This document shows, in pieces, positions 20,599-31,931 of a stretch of DNA of 64,000 bases. A program made the translations under genes and the position numbers. Positions within the stretch are counted from its first letter, which is position 1. Each line of letters opens with the position of its first letter. A model generated the notes under the pieces. The model searched no databases and was not told where the DNA came from. It saw only the letters and a list, made by a program, of their open reading frames with translations. Origin of the DNA: Typhlomys cinereus (taxonomy: Eukaryota; Chordata; Mammalia; Rodentia; Platacanthomyidae); assembly GCA_023101885.1 (NCBI GenBank), contig JALPQD010000916.1, positions 186,001 through 250,000 of the forward strand. Direction: 5' to 3'.

Positions 20599-20700
20599 CA
20601 TTCCCCCCGCGCGTGGCACATGCGCACGCCATCATTCCCCCCGCGCGTGGCACATGCGCACGCCATCATTTCCCCCGCGCGTGGCGCAAGCGGGCATTTC
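20599..20700. repeat. 34-bp CpG-rich minisatellite, 3 copies
   Basis: CATTCCCCCCGCGCGTGGCA starts at 20599, 20633 and 20667; the rest of the unit is CATGCGCACGCCAT. The first two copies are nearly identical and the third is diverged at its end. Each unit carries six CpG and a TGCGCACGC word close to the NRF-1 consensus. Confidence 0.95.
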
Positions 20701-21482
20701 CTCTGCACGGCTCAGCACAGTGCCATGGACAGAGCTTCAAGGCCTGCGCACCTCAGTCTTCAGTGTCTGTGACAAATGCATGACCCGAACGTTTAGGGGG
20801 GACAAAGAAGGCTTTTGTTCCACCCCCTAGTTCCAGGTTCCAGGGTCCAGTTGAATGACGCAGCAGGAGCGGAGGGAACTGCTGGCACACGGCAGCCGCG
20901 GGAAGGGCTGAGAGAGGGGCAGAAAGAAACAGCCGCAGGCGCCACACACTAAAAGCACAAATCTGAACAAAACATGGCATCGGATACATAACGAAGATGA
21001 CACTTGTTTACAGACTGAGGGTAAATTCACTAAGGCAGGCGTCACCCTCTGGGCCGTGGCTGAGGATGCATTTATGAGCTGTTGAAAACTCTCCACCTCC
21101 TGGGAAAGGCGACAGCCCCAGCAGACTGATTTGGGGTGGCAAGCAGGTGAATCCAAAATGCAAAATGTGGATAATGAGGATCAATTATGTGGACGGCGGA
21201 GAGATGGACAGAGATGGAGGGCGGTGGAGAGATGGCAGAGAAGCAGAAATGGAGAAAGATACAGAAGAACAGAGAAGAGGAGACAGACTGACAGATGGAT
21301 GCAGACAGGCAGCCGTCGGCTGAGCGATGGAGAGGAAGTGACCCAGGCCGACTGGGGACATCCCCAGTGGAACCCCAACCTACCACATGAGGAAAGGCAG
21401 GTGCTCGTGTGTTGCTGCCACACGTCCACGAGAGGACCACGTGAGACATGTGGTGCCCAGTGCACTTCCGAGTGTGGAGCCT
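20701..21482. other. Single-copy with purine-rich patch
   Basis: Unique sequence. 21195-21300 is purine-rich on the plus strand (AGAGATGG and AGAAG words). No gene was recognised. Confidence 0.4.
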
Positions 21483-21620
21483 GAGTCTCCCCTCTTCGCC
21501 TGCCTGAGTCTCCCCTCTTCGCCTGCCTGAGTCTCCCCTCTTCGCCTGCCTGAGTCTCCCCTCTTCGCCTGCCTGAGTCTCCCCTCTTCGCCTGCCTGAG
21601 TCTCCCCTCTTCGCCTGCCA
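21483..21620. repeat. 23-bp minisatellite, 6 copies
   Basis: Six copies of GAGTCTCCCCTCTTCGCCTG plus CCT start at 21483, 21506, 21529, 21552, 21575 and 21598, identical except at the last two bases of the final copy. The perfect identity suggests recent expansion. Minus frames of 177 and 208 codons read through it. Confidence 0.97.
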
Positions 21621-21689
21621 GCTCCTGTCCCAGCGAGCCATGCCTGAGGGCACTTCTAACTTTGATGCTGGGCGAAGCACTTTCTCTTT

Positions 21690-22090
21690 GTTTTGCACGG
21701 TCTTGGGAAACCACGGTGTCTCCCTTTGTCGTGAGACAGCACGCGGCTCAGGCAGAACGAGAGAAGGGAGGCAGGCTTATTTGGCTTTCAGTTGGAGAGG
21801 AGTGGGCTCCACCACGGCGGGAGTGGCACAGAACAAGGCTTGGCTGGAAGCAGGAGCGGGAGACCTCCATGCCACCACGGCTGTCAGAGGCGGAGGAGCC
21901 AGAGGGGCAGGCAGGACCACCAAACAAACGCCCTCTTTCATATGCCTTCCTCCAGCAAGGCTCTGCCTCCTAGAGGTGCCAAACATTGACACCAGCCAAG
22001 GATGCCAACACACGAGCCTGTGGGGTCACAAACACTCAATTGTGAGGGGCACTGTGAGCAACTCACACTGGACCCATAAGGGCCACCATG
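21690..22090 (-). mobile_element. MaLR solo LTR, antisense
   Basis: The order 'ggaggcaggcttatttggctttcag', 'aagcaggagcgggagacc', 'catatgccttcctccagcaaggctctgcctcctagaggt', 'gacaccagccaaggatgccaacacacgagcctgtgggg', and 'acactcaatt' follows the reverse complement of rodent ORR1/MT or related MaLR LTRs. No retroviral coding sequence is attached. Confidence 0.7.
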
Positions 22091-22114
22091 AATGACAGTC
22101 GTGACGCCCTGGAG

Positions 22115-22245
22115 AGGCCCCGCCCCCGCGGGAAGAGGCCCCGCCCCGCGGGAAGAGGCCCCGCCCCCGCGGGAAGAGGCTCCGCCCCCGCGGGAAGAGG
22201 CTCCGCCCCCGCGGGAAGAGGCTCCGCCCCCGCGGGAAGAGGCTT
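22115..22245. repeat. 21-bp GC-box minisatellite, 6 copies
   Basis: Units of AGGCTCCGCCCCCGCGGGAA plus G start at 22115, 22136, 22156 (a 20-base unit precedes), 22177, 22198 and 22219. Each carries CCGCCCC (reverse-strand GC-box) and CCGCGG, so the array is a small CpG-dense patch. Confidence 0.96.
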
Positions 22246-22999
22246 CCCTCTGGGACCAGCAGGTGGATTCCCTACTTAAAGAGACAGCCCTGGGGCCCTG
22301 CCCAGTGGGCCTGAGCCTGGGGGGCCTTTGCTTTCTTCCATTTTGGTTATTTTGTTTCTGTCCAAAGCTGATCAGTTCCTTCTTGTCTCAGAAACCAAAT
22401 ACCTGTTCACTCCTCTGGCCGCTGAGTCTGACTCAAGGAGGGTGCTATGTGGAAAAGAGGGTGGGAGCTTATATTTAACAGCAAGATAATCCCCCCTCCC
22501 GACCCGTCCAGCAGCTCCAGAGAGAATCGTCATTTGAAAGGACCAAACAGTGTTAAGTTCTTACTTACTGGTTTCAGACCAATGGGATTGGAGATGTCGG
22601 TGGTTGGGGGAGACAGCTAGGAATTTAGAGAGGGATACCTCATAGGACTGCTCTGGGCGAGGACACCTCTACAGGGTCCCACCTCAGGGTGGGCTCCAAG
22701 TAAATGGAGGTTGGCCCCTGGCCCAGCTGCCTAGTTATTGAGTCCAGGGTCTGAATGCCACACTTTGGCGGTACAAGAACACCTCCTGAACATAATGCAG
22801 TGAAGGGGATAAGTTTGTAGATACTGGTGCTCCGGGCATTTCATGTTCTGGGGAGTTTGCAAACGAGTCCGACGGTGCCCACAGCCTTGGATCTGACTCA
22901 GCATCTGGGCTTCATCAAAGGCTTTGGCATTCAAAGAGACGTGGCTGATACCACTCATGCTGCTCTGCTGCCCGTGGCGTCCTGTCTTTCTGTTGGGAC
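22246..22999. other. Single-copy, no gene seen
   Basis: Unique sequence. A 128-codon plus frame begins in the GC-box array and continues to 22478 with a hydrophobic stretch (Leu-Cys-Phe-Leu-Pro-Phe-Trp-Leu-Phe). I do not recognise it and see no supporting context. Confidence 0.35.
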
Positions 23000-23112
23000 A
23001 CGGGGAGGCGTTCTGCAGCCCAGGTGGTCTGGGACTGTCCGTGTGGCCCGGGGCCGACTGCAGACTTGCGCCAATCTTCCCCTTGTGCCTCCTGAGTGCT
23101 GGGAGTGGATCA
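23000..23112 (-). mobile_element. Diverged B1-like SINE fragment, antisense
   Basis: 'aatcttccccttgtgcctcctgagtgctgggagtgg' at about 23074-23110 resembles antisense B1 ('aatcctcctgcctcagcctcctgagtgctggga'). The rest of the element upstream is poorly conserved. Confidence 0.45.
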
Positions 23113-24240
23113 ACCTCCCTGCTTTTCTTTTTTAAGTATTATTTTATTTTTCTAGTTTTACAAAAATATTCAGTACTTATCCCTGCTGCTTTCCCTATTT
23201 CCTCCCTCCAATTATCTTCCTTTTCCTTATCAATCCATCCCATTCCCTTTCACCCTCCTGCCTGTCTGCTTCTATGAACCCCAGGGTTCCCTCTGGCTTT
23301 TCTACTTTTGTGGGGGTTCAGAAGCTCTTGTGGCATATCAAGTTGCCTCTCTTCAGGCCACCCCACTGACAGAAGCATTTCCCTTCACTCATCCATCTTT
23401 AGTCCCCATAGTTTCCACTGTATGTTCTTATCCCTCTTGAGTTCCTTGATAGTCTATGGGGACATGTTGGTATGTCAGTCATTATGCAGGTCTGGTAAGG
23501 ACAAATCTCACTGGAGTGAGCTCCTGGATGCCTTGAGTGGAATGTCTTGACGAATGATGGACCTTCCCATCTTGAGGTTCTTACAATCTCACCACCCCCT
23601 CTTCCTTGAGGTTCCCAGTCTTAGGATGGGGAGAGATTAGGTTGGTCTGATTTGAGTGAACCTTGCTGGGTCACCTGTATTCTGCCTTATGGCGGCCATT
23701 GCTGTCCACTTAGCTGCTCCTCTACTGGCCTAGGCTGCGTCCTGTCAGCGTGTTGGGATCCTCTACCTCTGTGTAGAAGAGACTTCTAGGCTGAGTGCTG
23801 AGTGCTCTTCAAATCTATTGGTGTAACAGCAGCTATTTACAGGGCGTGTGGTCTTTGTCTTCCTACCTACAGGTTCATTGGCTGTTTCACCCTATTGATC
23901 TATTTTCTTCCCTCTTTTAGGTTCTTGTTCTAGTTTACAGTAACAGGAATGTGTTCCATTCGGACAGGCAGGTCTTAAGTCCAAGCAGAAAGCTGTTGGT
24001 TGTCTCCTTGATACTCATGCCACTGTTACACTGGTGGTCACCTGTTGCCATAGTGATTTTTATTGCAACCTGCAGATCTCAGGAGTGGATGGGGCCTGTG
24101 ATCATCTCTTCCCAGTAGCTTCTGCAGTATTCCTTGGCACCGTGTAAGCTGCCCAGCAGGGAGGAACTCTCAGACCAGCTCAGCTGATGTATTTCACCCA
24201 TGTCCTGTGAGTCATATGTGTTGCATCTCTCTGCTTCGCT
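23113..24240 (-). mobile_element. Rodent LINE-1 3' region, antisense
   Basis: A T-rich start (23124-23135, a former poly(A) tail in minus orientation) is followed by about 1.1 kb whose landmarks match the reverse complement of the 3' end of rodent L1 (Lx-type) copies. These include 'cttgagttccttgatagtctatgggg', 'gaccttcccatcttgaggttcttac', 'aggcaggtcttaagtccaagcagaaagctgttggttgtctcc', 'actcatgccactgttacac', 'cccagcagggaggaactctcagaccagctcagctgatgtatttcacccatgtcctgtg'. The open frames are broken and no complete ORF2 is present, so the copy is 5'-truncated and dead. Its 5' boundary (right side) is uncertain. Confidence 0.75.
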
Positions 24241-24590
24241 TTGTGGAGGCAACTGGACCTGGCTCTGACACTCGTCACCCGCGACACCCGGTGGGGTCAG
24301 CTGCTCTGGCTGGCCACCTGGATATTCCTGTCCTCCCTCCTGCTATGTAAGTGACCTCCTGATACGTTCACCATCCTGGTGGAACAAGACCTTCCCCAGG
24401 AGGAAGACATCCTTCAGCTTGGGGTGAGTCCTGGGATCTTTGTGTGTAGGCTTTGCCTGGGTAGAAAAAATTATAATATCATGAATATTAAAATGTCCTG
24501 GCTGCAGTCTTCCCCTCTGGGAAGCTTTGCTAGATCATTCCAGGCCCACAGCACTTGTTACCTGTATCTCTCACTTAGCAATTAATCTCA
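24241..24590. other. Unassigned, may continue the LINE-1
   Basis: Sequence continuing from the antisense LINE-1 without a clear edge. I could not confirm L1 identity here. Confidence 0.3.
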
Positions 24591-24594
24591 TACA

Positions 24595-24765
24595 TTCTTG
24601 TGACAGTTATGTAATGCTGTGTCAGCCTGTTGTATATCTTTTGAATTGCTATTTATTTTTAGCCCCTTTATGTATCAAGTCTGTGGCTACATTGTAAATA
24701 AATTCTTCGAGGGGGGTGACTATATTTTCCTTCATTCATTAAGCACTTTATACGTACCTACCTTG
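24595..24765 (+). mobile_element. Ancient L2/MIR-like fragment
   Basis: 'tacattgtaaataaattcttcgaggggggtgactatattttccttcattcattaagca' follows the L2/MIR 3' pattern (attgtaa.ctccttgagggcagggactatattt..ttcattcattca). The adjacent upstream AT-rich part may belong to the same relic. Confidence 0.5.
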
Positions 24766-26020
24766 GGGATGGTAGAGTGCGGGGTCTGAGTGCATGTGGA
24801 CTAACTTTGGGGGTCATAATCCAGTGGAAAATGGCGGTCTCCTTTCTAGCTACCCAAGGCTCCTGTGAGAGCCAAAGAGAAAAGCTGCCTGTGCTGAGCA
24901 GGGCCCCGCTTTGCTCCCAGGCTCAAAGCTCACCCACGGCAGACCCTGTCCTAGTACTTCCTGTCCCCCGCGCCTCCCAGGATTTAAAGTCCCACGCCAG
25001 GCACTGGGGACACATGCAACACATGCCACCTGCAAGTAGACAGTTGGCAGAGTCGGGAGCCCTGGGGACTAAGATGGTGTTTTCTGCTCATGTCCTTTCC
25101 CCTGAGGTATTGGGTTCCTTCATTTTAATCCAATTAAGGATTAATTAAGTGTTTAGCACCAGCAGGACGAGCCGTACTGATGGATGCTTCATCGTTGCCC
25201 AACTGGGGTTAATTTCCACCCTCCGCCCTATGAGGCCTCAGTCTGGGAATGAATGGATTTTTCATCCAGTGCCACATCAGGTCCCGGCCCCGTCAGGTTC
25301 TCCAGCGGCGATTCGTGTGTTTCTAGGTGCTCACCCAGCATCCTCAGGAAGCTGAAGTCATTCCAATCTCAAGACAGAGGTCCACTGGGCAACCCAAGCC
25401 GGGAAGATTCGAACTCTGCTCTTGGGCCTCTGCTGGGCCCGACTCTAAACAGCACCCTTCCTCTTCCCCACTCCCCCTTCTCCAAGGAAGATGAGAAGAT
25501 TCAGGCCAGCATCTTCCTTGGTCAAGTTCACCAGGATGAGCACTTGTTGACCAGCCCCTTAGTGAAAGATGAGGGGCGGAGAAATAGAGACGATAGCCAG
25601 GTGTGAGGCTTGGCTTGGTGGTCCCGGCTCGTCTCTGGCGATGTAAGCCCGCCGGGATCCAGGTGTGCTGGGAAAGCTGACTCGGCTCCGGGATGTCCTT
25701 CCTGCTGGTTTCTCTGGGTCGAGGAGTTACCTGCAAAGCCACTCCTGAGTGTCAGCACACGCGGCAGGGTGTCCTAGAGGATTCTGAAGCACCCCCGACG
25801 CCCCAGGGCTCCATCAGAAGCGAAGTTCTGTGCACCTCGCAATAAGACAGACGCAGCGGCGTCACTCACGGAGCTCGCGGCCTCTGCAGTGCTGAGTCAA
25901 CCCTGGAGCCCCTCGGGGGCCGGTCCAGGCTTGCACTGCGCCCCAGGAAGGACACAGAGGCCGTGTTCAATAGTCACCATGTGTTGCCATTGACGGCTGG
26001 CGGATCCCGCGGTGCCTTCC
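24766..26020. other. Single-copy, no gene seen
   Basis: About 1.25 kb of unique sequence. Frames up to 132 codons (25344-25742 minus, 24777-25148 plus) have no domain I recognise. Confidence 0.4.
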
Positions 26021-26060
26021 GCTCCCCTCTTGCGCTCCCCTCTTGCGCTCCCCTCTTCCC
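26021..26060. repeat. 13-bp minisatellite, 3 copies
   Basis: GCTCCCCTCTTGC at 26021, 26034 and 26047 (the last ends CC). Confidence 0.9.
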
Positions 26061-26230
26061 CAGGGAAGTACAAGGCAACTGGCTGCCCATCTCTCACTGA
26101 CCCATGTGGAGATGCTCTCCTGGAGCAGAGGAGCAGGTGTCCTTCCACGCAAAGGTCCAGAGACCCCGTGCTGCGTGCAGGCGTCACCTCGACGCTGGAG
26201 ACTGAGCTTCAGGCACACTTGCACATCTAG
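26061..26230. other. Single-copy, no feature seen
   Basis: Short unique interval between two small minisatellites. Confidence 0.35.
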
Positions 26231-26232
26231 CT

Positions 26233-26313
26233 GCCGCGGAAAGGCCCCGCCCCCACCTAACGGCCACGGAAAGGCCCCGCCCCCCTCTCACGGCCGCGGA
26301 AAGGCCCCGCCCA
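26233..26313. repeat. 30-bp GC-box minisatellite, 3 copies
   Basis: Copies of GCCGCGGAAAGGCCCCGCCC start at 26233, 26263 and 26293. Each carries one CCCCGCCC GC-box. This is the third GC-box-bearing array in the window, with a unit unrelated in sequence to those at 16-235 and 22115-22245 outside the box. Confidence 0.94.
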
Positions 26314-26759
26314 CAGAGGGTGGGAATACCTCCGGGCAGGTGGACGTGACAGAGAGAACATTTTTAAGAACTGCTCCGGCAGACAGGCCTGCTGGCAGGA
26401 AAGCGAGCGTGCTCTTCTCGCGGCCAGCCCTGTGGATAGGGTGCGGCCAGTTCTCGGGCCCTAGGGGTGAACTCCCGCGCTGTCTAGAATGGTCGCGCCC
26501 AAGCAGTCGTGCGCCGTAGCACGTGGGTGGGTCTTGTCTGGCAGCCTGAGCTTCAAGAGTCACAGCAAGTGAGACCTTGACGTGCCATCCGTAGGAAAGC
26601 TACCTGCCTGGGTGGAAGCTTCCAGTCGGATTTTCTGTATCTCGCACCCAGACTCTATGTCGTCATTAGCAGTAGGGTCTATCAACCAGTTCTGGTGGGC
26701 AGGCAAGGGAGATGACCAGAGCTTCTGCAACCTCCTGAGGGACCCTCCTAGACGGGGGC
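26314..26759. other. Single-copy, no feature seen
   Basis: Unique sequence; no coding or repeat signal was recognised. Confidence 0.35.
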
Positions 26760-26935
26760 CACACCCCACGCCCCACACCCCACAGCCACACCTGACCCTG
26801 CAGGCGCCCATACCCCACACCCCATACCCCACAGCCACACCTGACCCTGCAGGTGCCCACACCCCACACCCCATACCCCACAGCCACACCTGGCCCTGCA
26901 GGCACCCACACCCCACATCCACACCCCCCAGCCCT
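26760..26935. repeat. 49-bp C/A-rich minisatellite, ~3.5 copies
   Basis: CAGCCACACCTGACCCTGCA starts at 26783, 26832 and 26881, 49 bases apart, with CACACCCCATACCCC spacers. Minus frames of 81 to 120 codons (Gly-Val-Trp-Ala-Pro-Ala-Gly-Ser) are translated repeat. Confidence 0.94.
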
Positions 26936-26959
26936 GGAGCTGTTCACTGGCATGTGTCC

Positions 26960-27182
26960 AGGAGCACCTTATTTTTGAGACAGGGTGTCTCACTGAACCT
27001 TAGGCTCACAGATGCACTGACCTGGCTAGCAAGTCCCAGACAGCCTGCTGTCTCTGCCCCCTCGGCTCTGAAGTGATGTGTGCACCACCACACCTAGCTT
27101 TGTACGCGGGTGCTGGGATTGAACCCAGGTCCTCAGGCCAGCACAGCAAGCACTTAGAGAGCAAGCCCTCAGTCCTGCGTGA
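26960..27182 (-). mobile_element. B3 SINE, antisense
   Basis: 'ttttgagacagggtgtctcactgaaccttaggctcacagatgcactgacctggctagc', then 'ctgtctctgccccctcggctctgaa', 'gcaccaccacacctagctttgtacgcgggtgctgggattgaacccaggtcctcaggcc' and 'agcaagcacttagagagcaagccctcagtcct'. This is the reverse complement of B3, with the tRNA-like B-box visible as 'tgggattgaaccc'. Confidence 0.85.
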
Positions 27183-27640
27183 GGAGAGCTTGCTTGCGGT
27201 GTCAGCTACAGTGGGTCTCCTGCTGTCCCTGTGAAACTAACAAGGTGGAACCTAGGACCCTCCTGCAGCCCCAGACAGCACACCTTGGCTAAGTCAGGCT
27301 TGGTAAACTGCCCTGGCAACATCGGCTGCCTTCTGCTTGCTTTGGATGGCCAGAAATAGACAGTGTTTTGTTTTGCTTTACAGCTCAAAAATGGCTGTAT
27401 AGAAACCAAAATAGTGAACAATAGTTCATGAAACATAAAGGTTATGTGGCATTCAGATTTTTATATGCAGAGTGGAGCAGGTCATACGGGGACAGCTTGG
27501 CCCGAGAGTCCAAACCGTTTCCATTCTGACTGTCAGAACAGCTTGCTGATGCGGCTTTGCACACCTATTGGGACCCCGGGTCACTGAAGAGGATCGGCCT
27601 GTGGCAAGAAAGCAGCAGGAAGACCACCAGATAAGGGGCC
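27183..27640. other. Single-copy, no feature seen
   Basis: Unique sequence between the B3 and the long CA-type array. No gene was recognised. Confidence 0.35.
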
Positions 27641-27644
27641 AAAT

Positions 27645-29295
27645 AGAGACACACGAGTACACACACTCGCAAATTCAAGAACACACATGAACCAATAATG
27701 CGCAAATAGACACATACATACAATGAAGTACACATAAACACAATGTATGCATCAGACACGTGCACATACAAGCTTACAGACAGAGACATGCTCAGAAGCA
27801 TGCTCAGGCACATATGTTACACACGCACATGTATATGCAAAGTATACACCTTCACAAACACACACACACAGAAGTACACCTATACACACACCATACACAT
27901 ATAAACACACATGAACACATGTGCACACAGACATACACAAGCAAACACACAAAGATATACTCGGAAACATGCACATGCACCAAGATATCACACAAACACA
28001 TACATATGCATATGTACACACTTCTACCTACACACTATACACAGACACATGCACTCAGAGACACACATATATATGCCACATGCAGACACATACATATTAC
28101 ATCGACATATATACCAACACAGATATGCATTCTCACATGTACGTACTCATGTCCTCCAATTCACGTACCATATATCACACACACAAACACACAAGCATTC
28201 ACAGATATAGACACATACACACATGCACACAGAGACACATAGGCACAGTTGCACACACATGCACATACACATGTAGACACATGTACACAGAGACACACAG
28301 GCACAGTTGCACACACATGCACATACACATGTAAACACATGTACACACATGCACATACATGTACAGACACATGTACACACATGCACATACACGTGTAGAC
28401 ACATGTACACACAGAGACACACAGGTACAGTTGCACACACATGCACATACACGTGTAGACACATATACACACATGTACATACATGTACAGACACATGTAC
28501 ACACATGCACACACACGTGTAGGCACATGTACACACATGCACAGAGACACATGTACACGCACAGTTGCACACACATGCACATACACATGTAGACACATGT
28601 ACACGGAGACACACAGGCACAGTTGCACACACATGCACATACACATGTAAACACATGTACACACATTCACATACATGTACAGACACATGTACACACATGC
28701 ACATACACGCGTAGACACATGTACACACAGAGACACACAGGCACAGTTGCACACACATGCACATACACATGTAAACACATGTACACACATGCACATACAT
28801 GTACAGACACATGTACACACATGCACATACACGTGAAGACACATGTACACACAGAGACACACAGGCACAGTTGCACACATGCACATACACGTGTAGACAC
28901 ATATACACACATGTACATACATGTACAGACACATGTACACACATGCACATACATGTGTAGGCACATGTACACACATGCACAGAGACACATGTACACGCAC
29001 AGTTGCACACACATGCACATACACATGTAGACACATGTAGACACATGTACACAGAGACACACAGGCACAGTTGCACACACATGCATGTACATGTGTAGAC
29101 ACATGTGCACACATGCACATACAGACACATGTACACACATGCACATACACGTATAGACACATGTACACACATGCACATATAGACACATGTATACACATGC
29201 ACATACACGTGTAGACACATGCACACACGTATAGACACCTGTACACATATGCACATACACGTGTAGAGCATGTACACACATGCACACATACTACA
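27645..29295. repeat. 1.6-kb CA/ACATGT array, higher-order ~317 bp
   Basis: Starts as irregular ACACAYA sequence (27645-28230), then becomes a structured array. The marker CACAGTTGCACACA recurs at 28244, 28302, 28426 (variant), 28560, 28619, 28742, 28866, 28998 and 29066. Spacings of 58, 124, 134, then 59, 123, 124, 132, 68 show a higher-order block near 317 bases with an extra 124-base unit in the second round. Minus frames of up to 528 codons (Cys-Val-His-Val rich) are translated repeat. Much of the tract alternates purine and pyrimidine. Confidence 0.95.
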
Positions 29296-30223
29296 CGCAG
29301 GGCGCTCAGGACTCACAGTCTTCTGTCCACAGGGCTGCAGCCACCTCAGACGTCTCTGGGGACAGGCAGCTCTGCCACAGGCCCCTGGCGATGCGCTTCG
29401 TGTGGCTGAGATACCAGCACTGCTGACGGCTCGATTCCTGGTGAGTGCGCAGGGCCGCAGTGCCGTTGGCTGAAGGAGCCCTACTGGCAGCGTAGGGCGA
29501 TCCTTTGCAGGTGCCCGGCCCTGCCCAACACCAAACACGACCTCCTGTCTGACCTGACACTGCTGAAGAAAGGAGCTTTGGTTATCCAGGGTGCGGCTGT
29601 ATGTTGGAATGTTCTGGTTCTCAACCTTTCCTGTGGGGACCCCATGAGACAGCCACACACTGTGCCTGGGTCTCTCCCCGAGGATGGTGACTGTGCCCGG
29701 GAAGACCACCATTGCGTGCTCGGTGCTCCTCATGCACGCCGGGGAGGAGCCTGGCCCTCGCTGTCCTGAGCGATGCTCGCTGCTCGGAGAGCCCAGAGGA
29801 AGATGCCCCGCGTCTTCCTCCTCCCTCCTCTCTCAGTCCTGCTGAGTGACAGGCACTGTCCTGGATCCTGTAAATTCCGAAGCTGCGAGGTAACTGAGCA
29901 GGCTGGGCTCCCTGCTCCTGCCCTCGTGGGGGTCACCAGAGGCGCTGTGACCCCGGAAGAAGACGCACATGCTCTTCCTCTTGTTGCACCGATGGTTCTC
30001 TTCATCCTGGATCCATGTGTCGGCCTCTACATTCCCGAGCTGGGTCTTCAGGGCACAGAAATTGTGCTGAAGAGAAAATCTCTGAGGGGTCTTCTGCCTC
30101 CACTTGGACCTGAGAGAAACCTCAGCCCAGCTCCCTGCAGCACACCCCAGGGTGTGGAGAGGAGGGTGCTTCGCATGCATTCTGCTACTGCTGCTTGTGG
30201 TGAGTGAGGAGCCCGAAGCGAGG
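29296..30223. other. Single-copy, no gene seen
   Basis: Unique sequence. 'tggttctcaacctttcctgtggggacccc' at about 29617 is reminiscent of a rodent hAT-type repeat end but is too short to assign. Frames of up to 144 codons have no recognised domain. Confidence 0.4.
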
Positions 30224-30351
30224 GCCCGCGGCCTCCACGAGGGGCACGGGGCCCGCGGCCTCCACGAGGGGCACGGGGCCCGCGGCCTCCACGAGGGGCA
30301 CGGGGCCCGCGGCCTCCACGAGGGGCACGGGGCCCGCGGCCTCCACGAGGC
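30224..30351. repeat. 27-bp CpG-rich minisatellite, 5 copies
   Basis: GCCCGCGGCCTCCACGAGGG plus GCACGGG starts at 30224, 30251, 30278, 30305 and 30332. The first four copies are identical and the fifth is cut after the CCACGAGG. Nine-codon period leaves frames of 88 to 188 codons open on both strands. Confidence 0.97.
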
Positions 30352-31204
30352 GACAAGACAACCTTTTCCTTCACTTCTTCTTTCGTTTTCACCAAGCAAA
30401 GCAGACCTACTGTCGGGGTGATGTGCATGCTGACGGGTGCCTGCGTCTACTTTTTCCTGAACTACGATGATTTCTTTTGCCAGTAGAGTCAGGGGCTGAC
30501 CGCTGCCTTGCCTGACACGTCATCTATTATCTGCAGCTCGATTCCATGGAGCAGATTCGGCTTTTCTTTCCCAATCGCAAGGTCCTTTTCAAAACAAACC
30601 AGCCTCGCCCCGGGAGGTGTCTTTGTCTTGTCCCTTCCCCGAGGATGTTTCTCAGGGGTACATAAAAGCGCTCATTTTCCCAGGAAGCCTCTTGTCTCAC
30701 CCCAGCTGCTGCCAAAGAAGCGAGCTGCGGGAGTGTGGTGGTGGCGACAAAAGGTATTTATCAAATCCTGGCTCCGACTGAGGCACCTTCCTTGGCTCTG
30801 CCCCGAAGGTTTTGATTCTTCACACAACTCCACGAAGCAGGCGCGGAGGCCGCTTCTCATGGCACAGGTGCGAAGAGGCCTGAGAAGTAGCTGCTGGATT
30901 CCAGCTTCCCAGCGCAGCCCCGGGCGAGCCCCGGGCGAGCTCAGAGCTTCGTTCTGAACCATCGCGCACTCAGAAGCTCAGGACACGGCCTGGGGTCGCC
31001 GTCTGCAGACATTTCTTCAGAGGGAAGCCGGTCAGAGTATCTTGTAGTTCTTGATGTTTGCTGACCTGGGAATTGCTGGTGAAATGGCCTGGGGTTAAAC
31101 AAGGGGAAACAGCCTGGGCTGGGGGTGCTGAAGCCCCTCTGGACGGCGAGGTGCCGGCGTCATTGTTCGTTGTTCTGATTGTGATTGTCTGGAGACGTGG
31201 AAGT
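30352..31204. other. Single-copy, no gene seen
   Basis: Unique sequence. 30508-30957 holds a 149-codon plus frame and overlapping minus frames with no recognisable domain. GGGCGAGCCCC is duplicated in tandem near 30920. Confidence 0.4.
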
Positions 31205-31335
31205 TGTCGCCCCTGAGCTTCTCTGCAGGGAAGATGCTCAGTGGACACAGGACACAGAAGGGGCCACGGAAGGGCCACAGGGAAGAAGCTCAGTGGACAC
31301 AGGACACAGGACACGGCAGGGGCCGCAGGGAAGCT
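31205..31335. repeat. Imperfect tandem duplication
   Basis: AGCTCAGTGGACACAGGACA occurs twice (near 31229 and 31287), each followed by CAG..GGGGCC and an AGGGAAG word. Only two copies. Confidence 0.75.
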
Positions 31336-31639
31336 CCCAGTGACTACTCGTGTGTGTCTGAGCTCAGGCCTTCACTGAGCCTCCAGGTCCCTGAGGAGCA
31401 CTGTGTGGGGAGCCAGTCGGATCGGGAGGCCTCCTCCACGCCTGAGCTGACAGTGATGGCGCAGTACACCCCAAGGCCCTGCCTATCCCTGGTGCGGTTC
31501 TTTGCCTCTCTGCAAAGCAAGAGAGTGTCTGCACTTCTCACTTGCTTTCGAAGCCAAGCTCTGAAGTGTGCTACTAGTGGGTGGGTTCGAGCTAAAACCT
31601 GGAGGTCAAGGCGCTAGCTTGACACGCTCCTGGGTGGCA
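31336..31639. other. Single-copy, no feature seen
   Basis: Unique sequence without recognised coding or repeat signal. Confidence 0.35.
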
Positions 31640-31802
31640 GGAAAGGAGGACCATGCGGGGAGGTGGGGAAGACCATGCAGAGGATGAGGGGGACTGGGCG
31701 GGGAATGGGGAGATAGTGCAGGATGAGGGAGAGGACCATGCAAGAGAAGGGGAGGACCATGCAGGAGAAGGGGAGGAATGCGCAGGGGTGGGGAAGACCA
31801 TA
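31640..31802. repeat. Degenerate purine-rich ~20-bp repeat
   Basis: GGGGAGGACCATGCAGGAGA-like units recur irregularly; the plus strand is mostly purine over 160 bases. Confidence 0.75.
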
Positions 31803-31931
31803 TTTACCCGTTGACTTTGGGACATGAGAAAGGCAGAAAACAGGGCCACTGTGTGCATTCAATGACTTTCCTCTGGCTTTGTTCTTCCACAGTGTCTGGT
31901 AGCACAACAGGCCACCACATTATCTAGGTGG

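Noticed and set aside
29614..29660. Rodent hAT-type (URR1-like) element end
   Set aside because: Only about 30 bases are similar; too short to support.
28147..29733. 528-codon minus open frame rich in Cys-Val-His
   Set aside because: Translation of the CA-type array; a second minus frame is open over the same interval.
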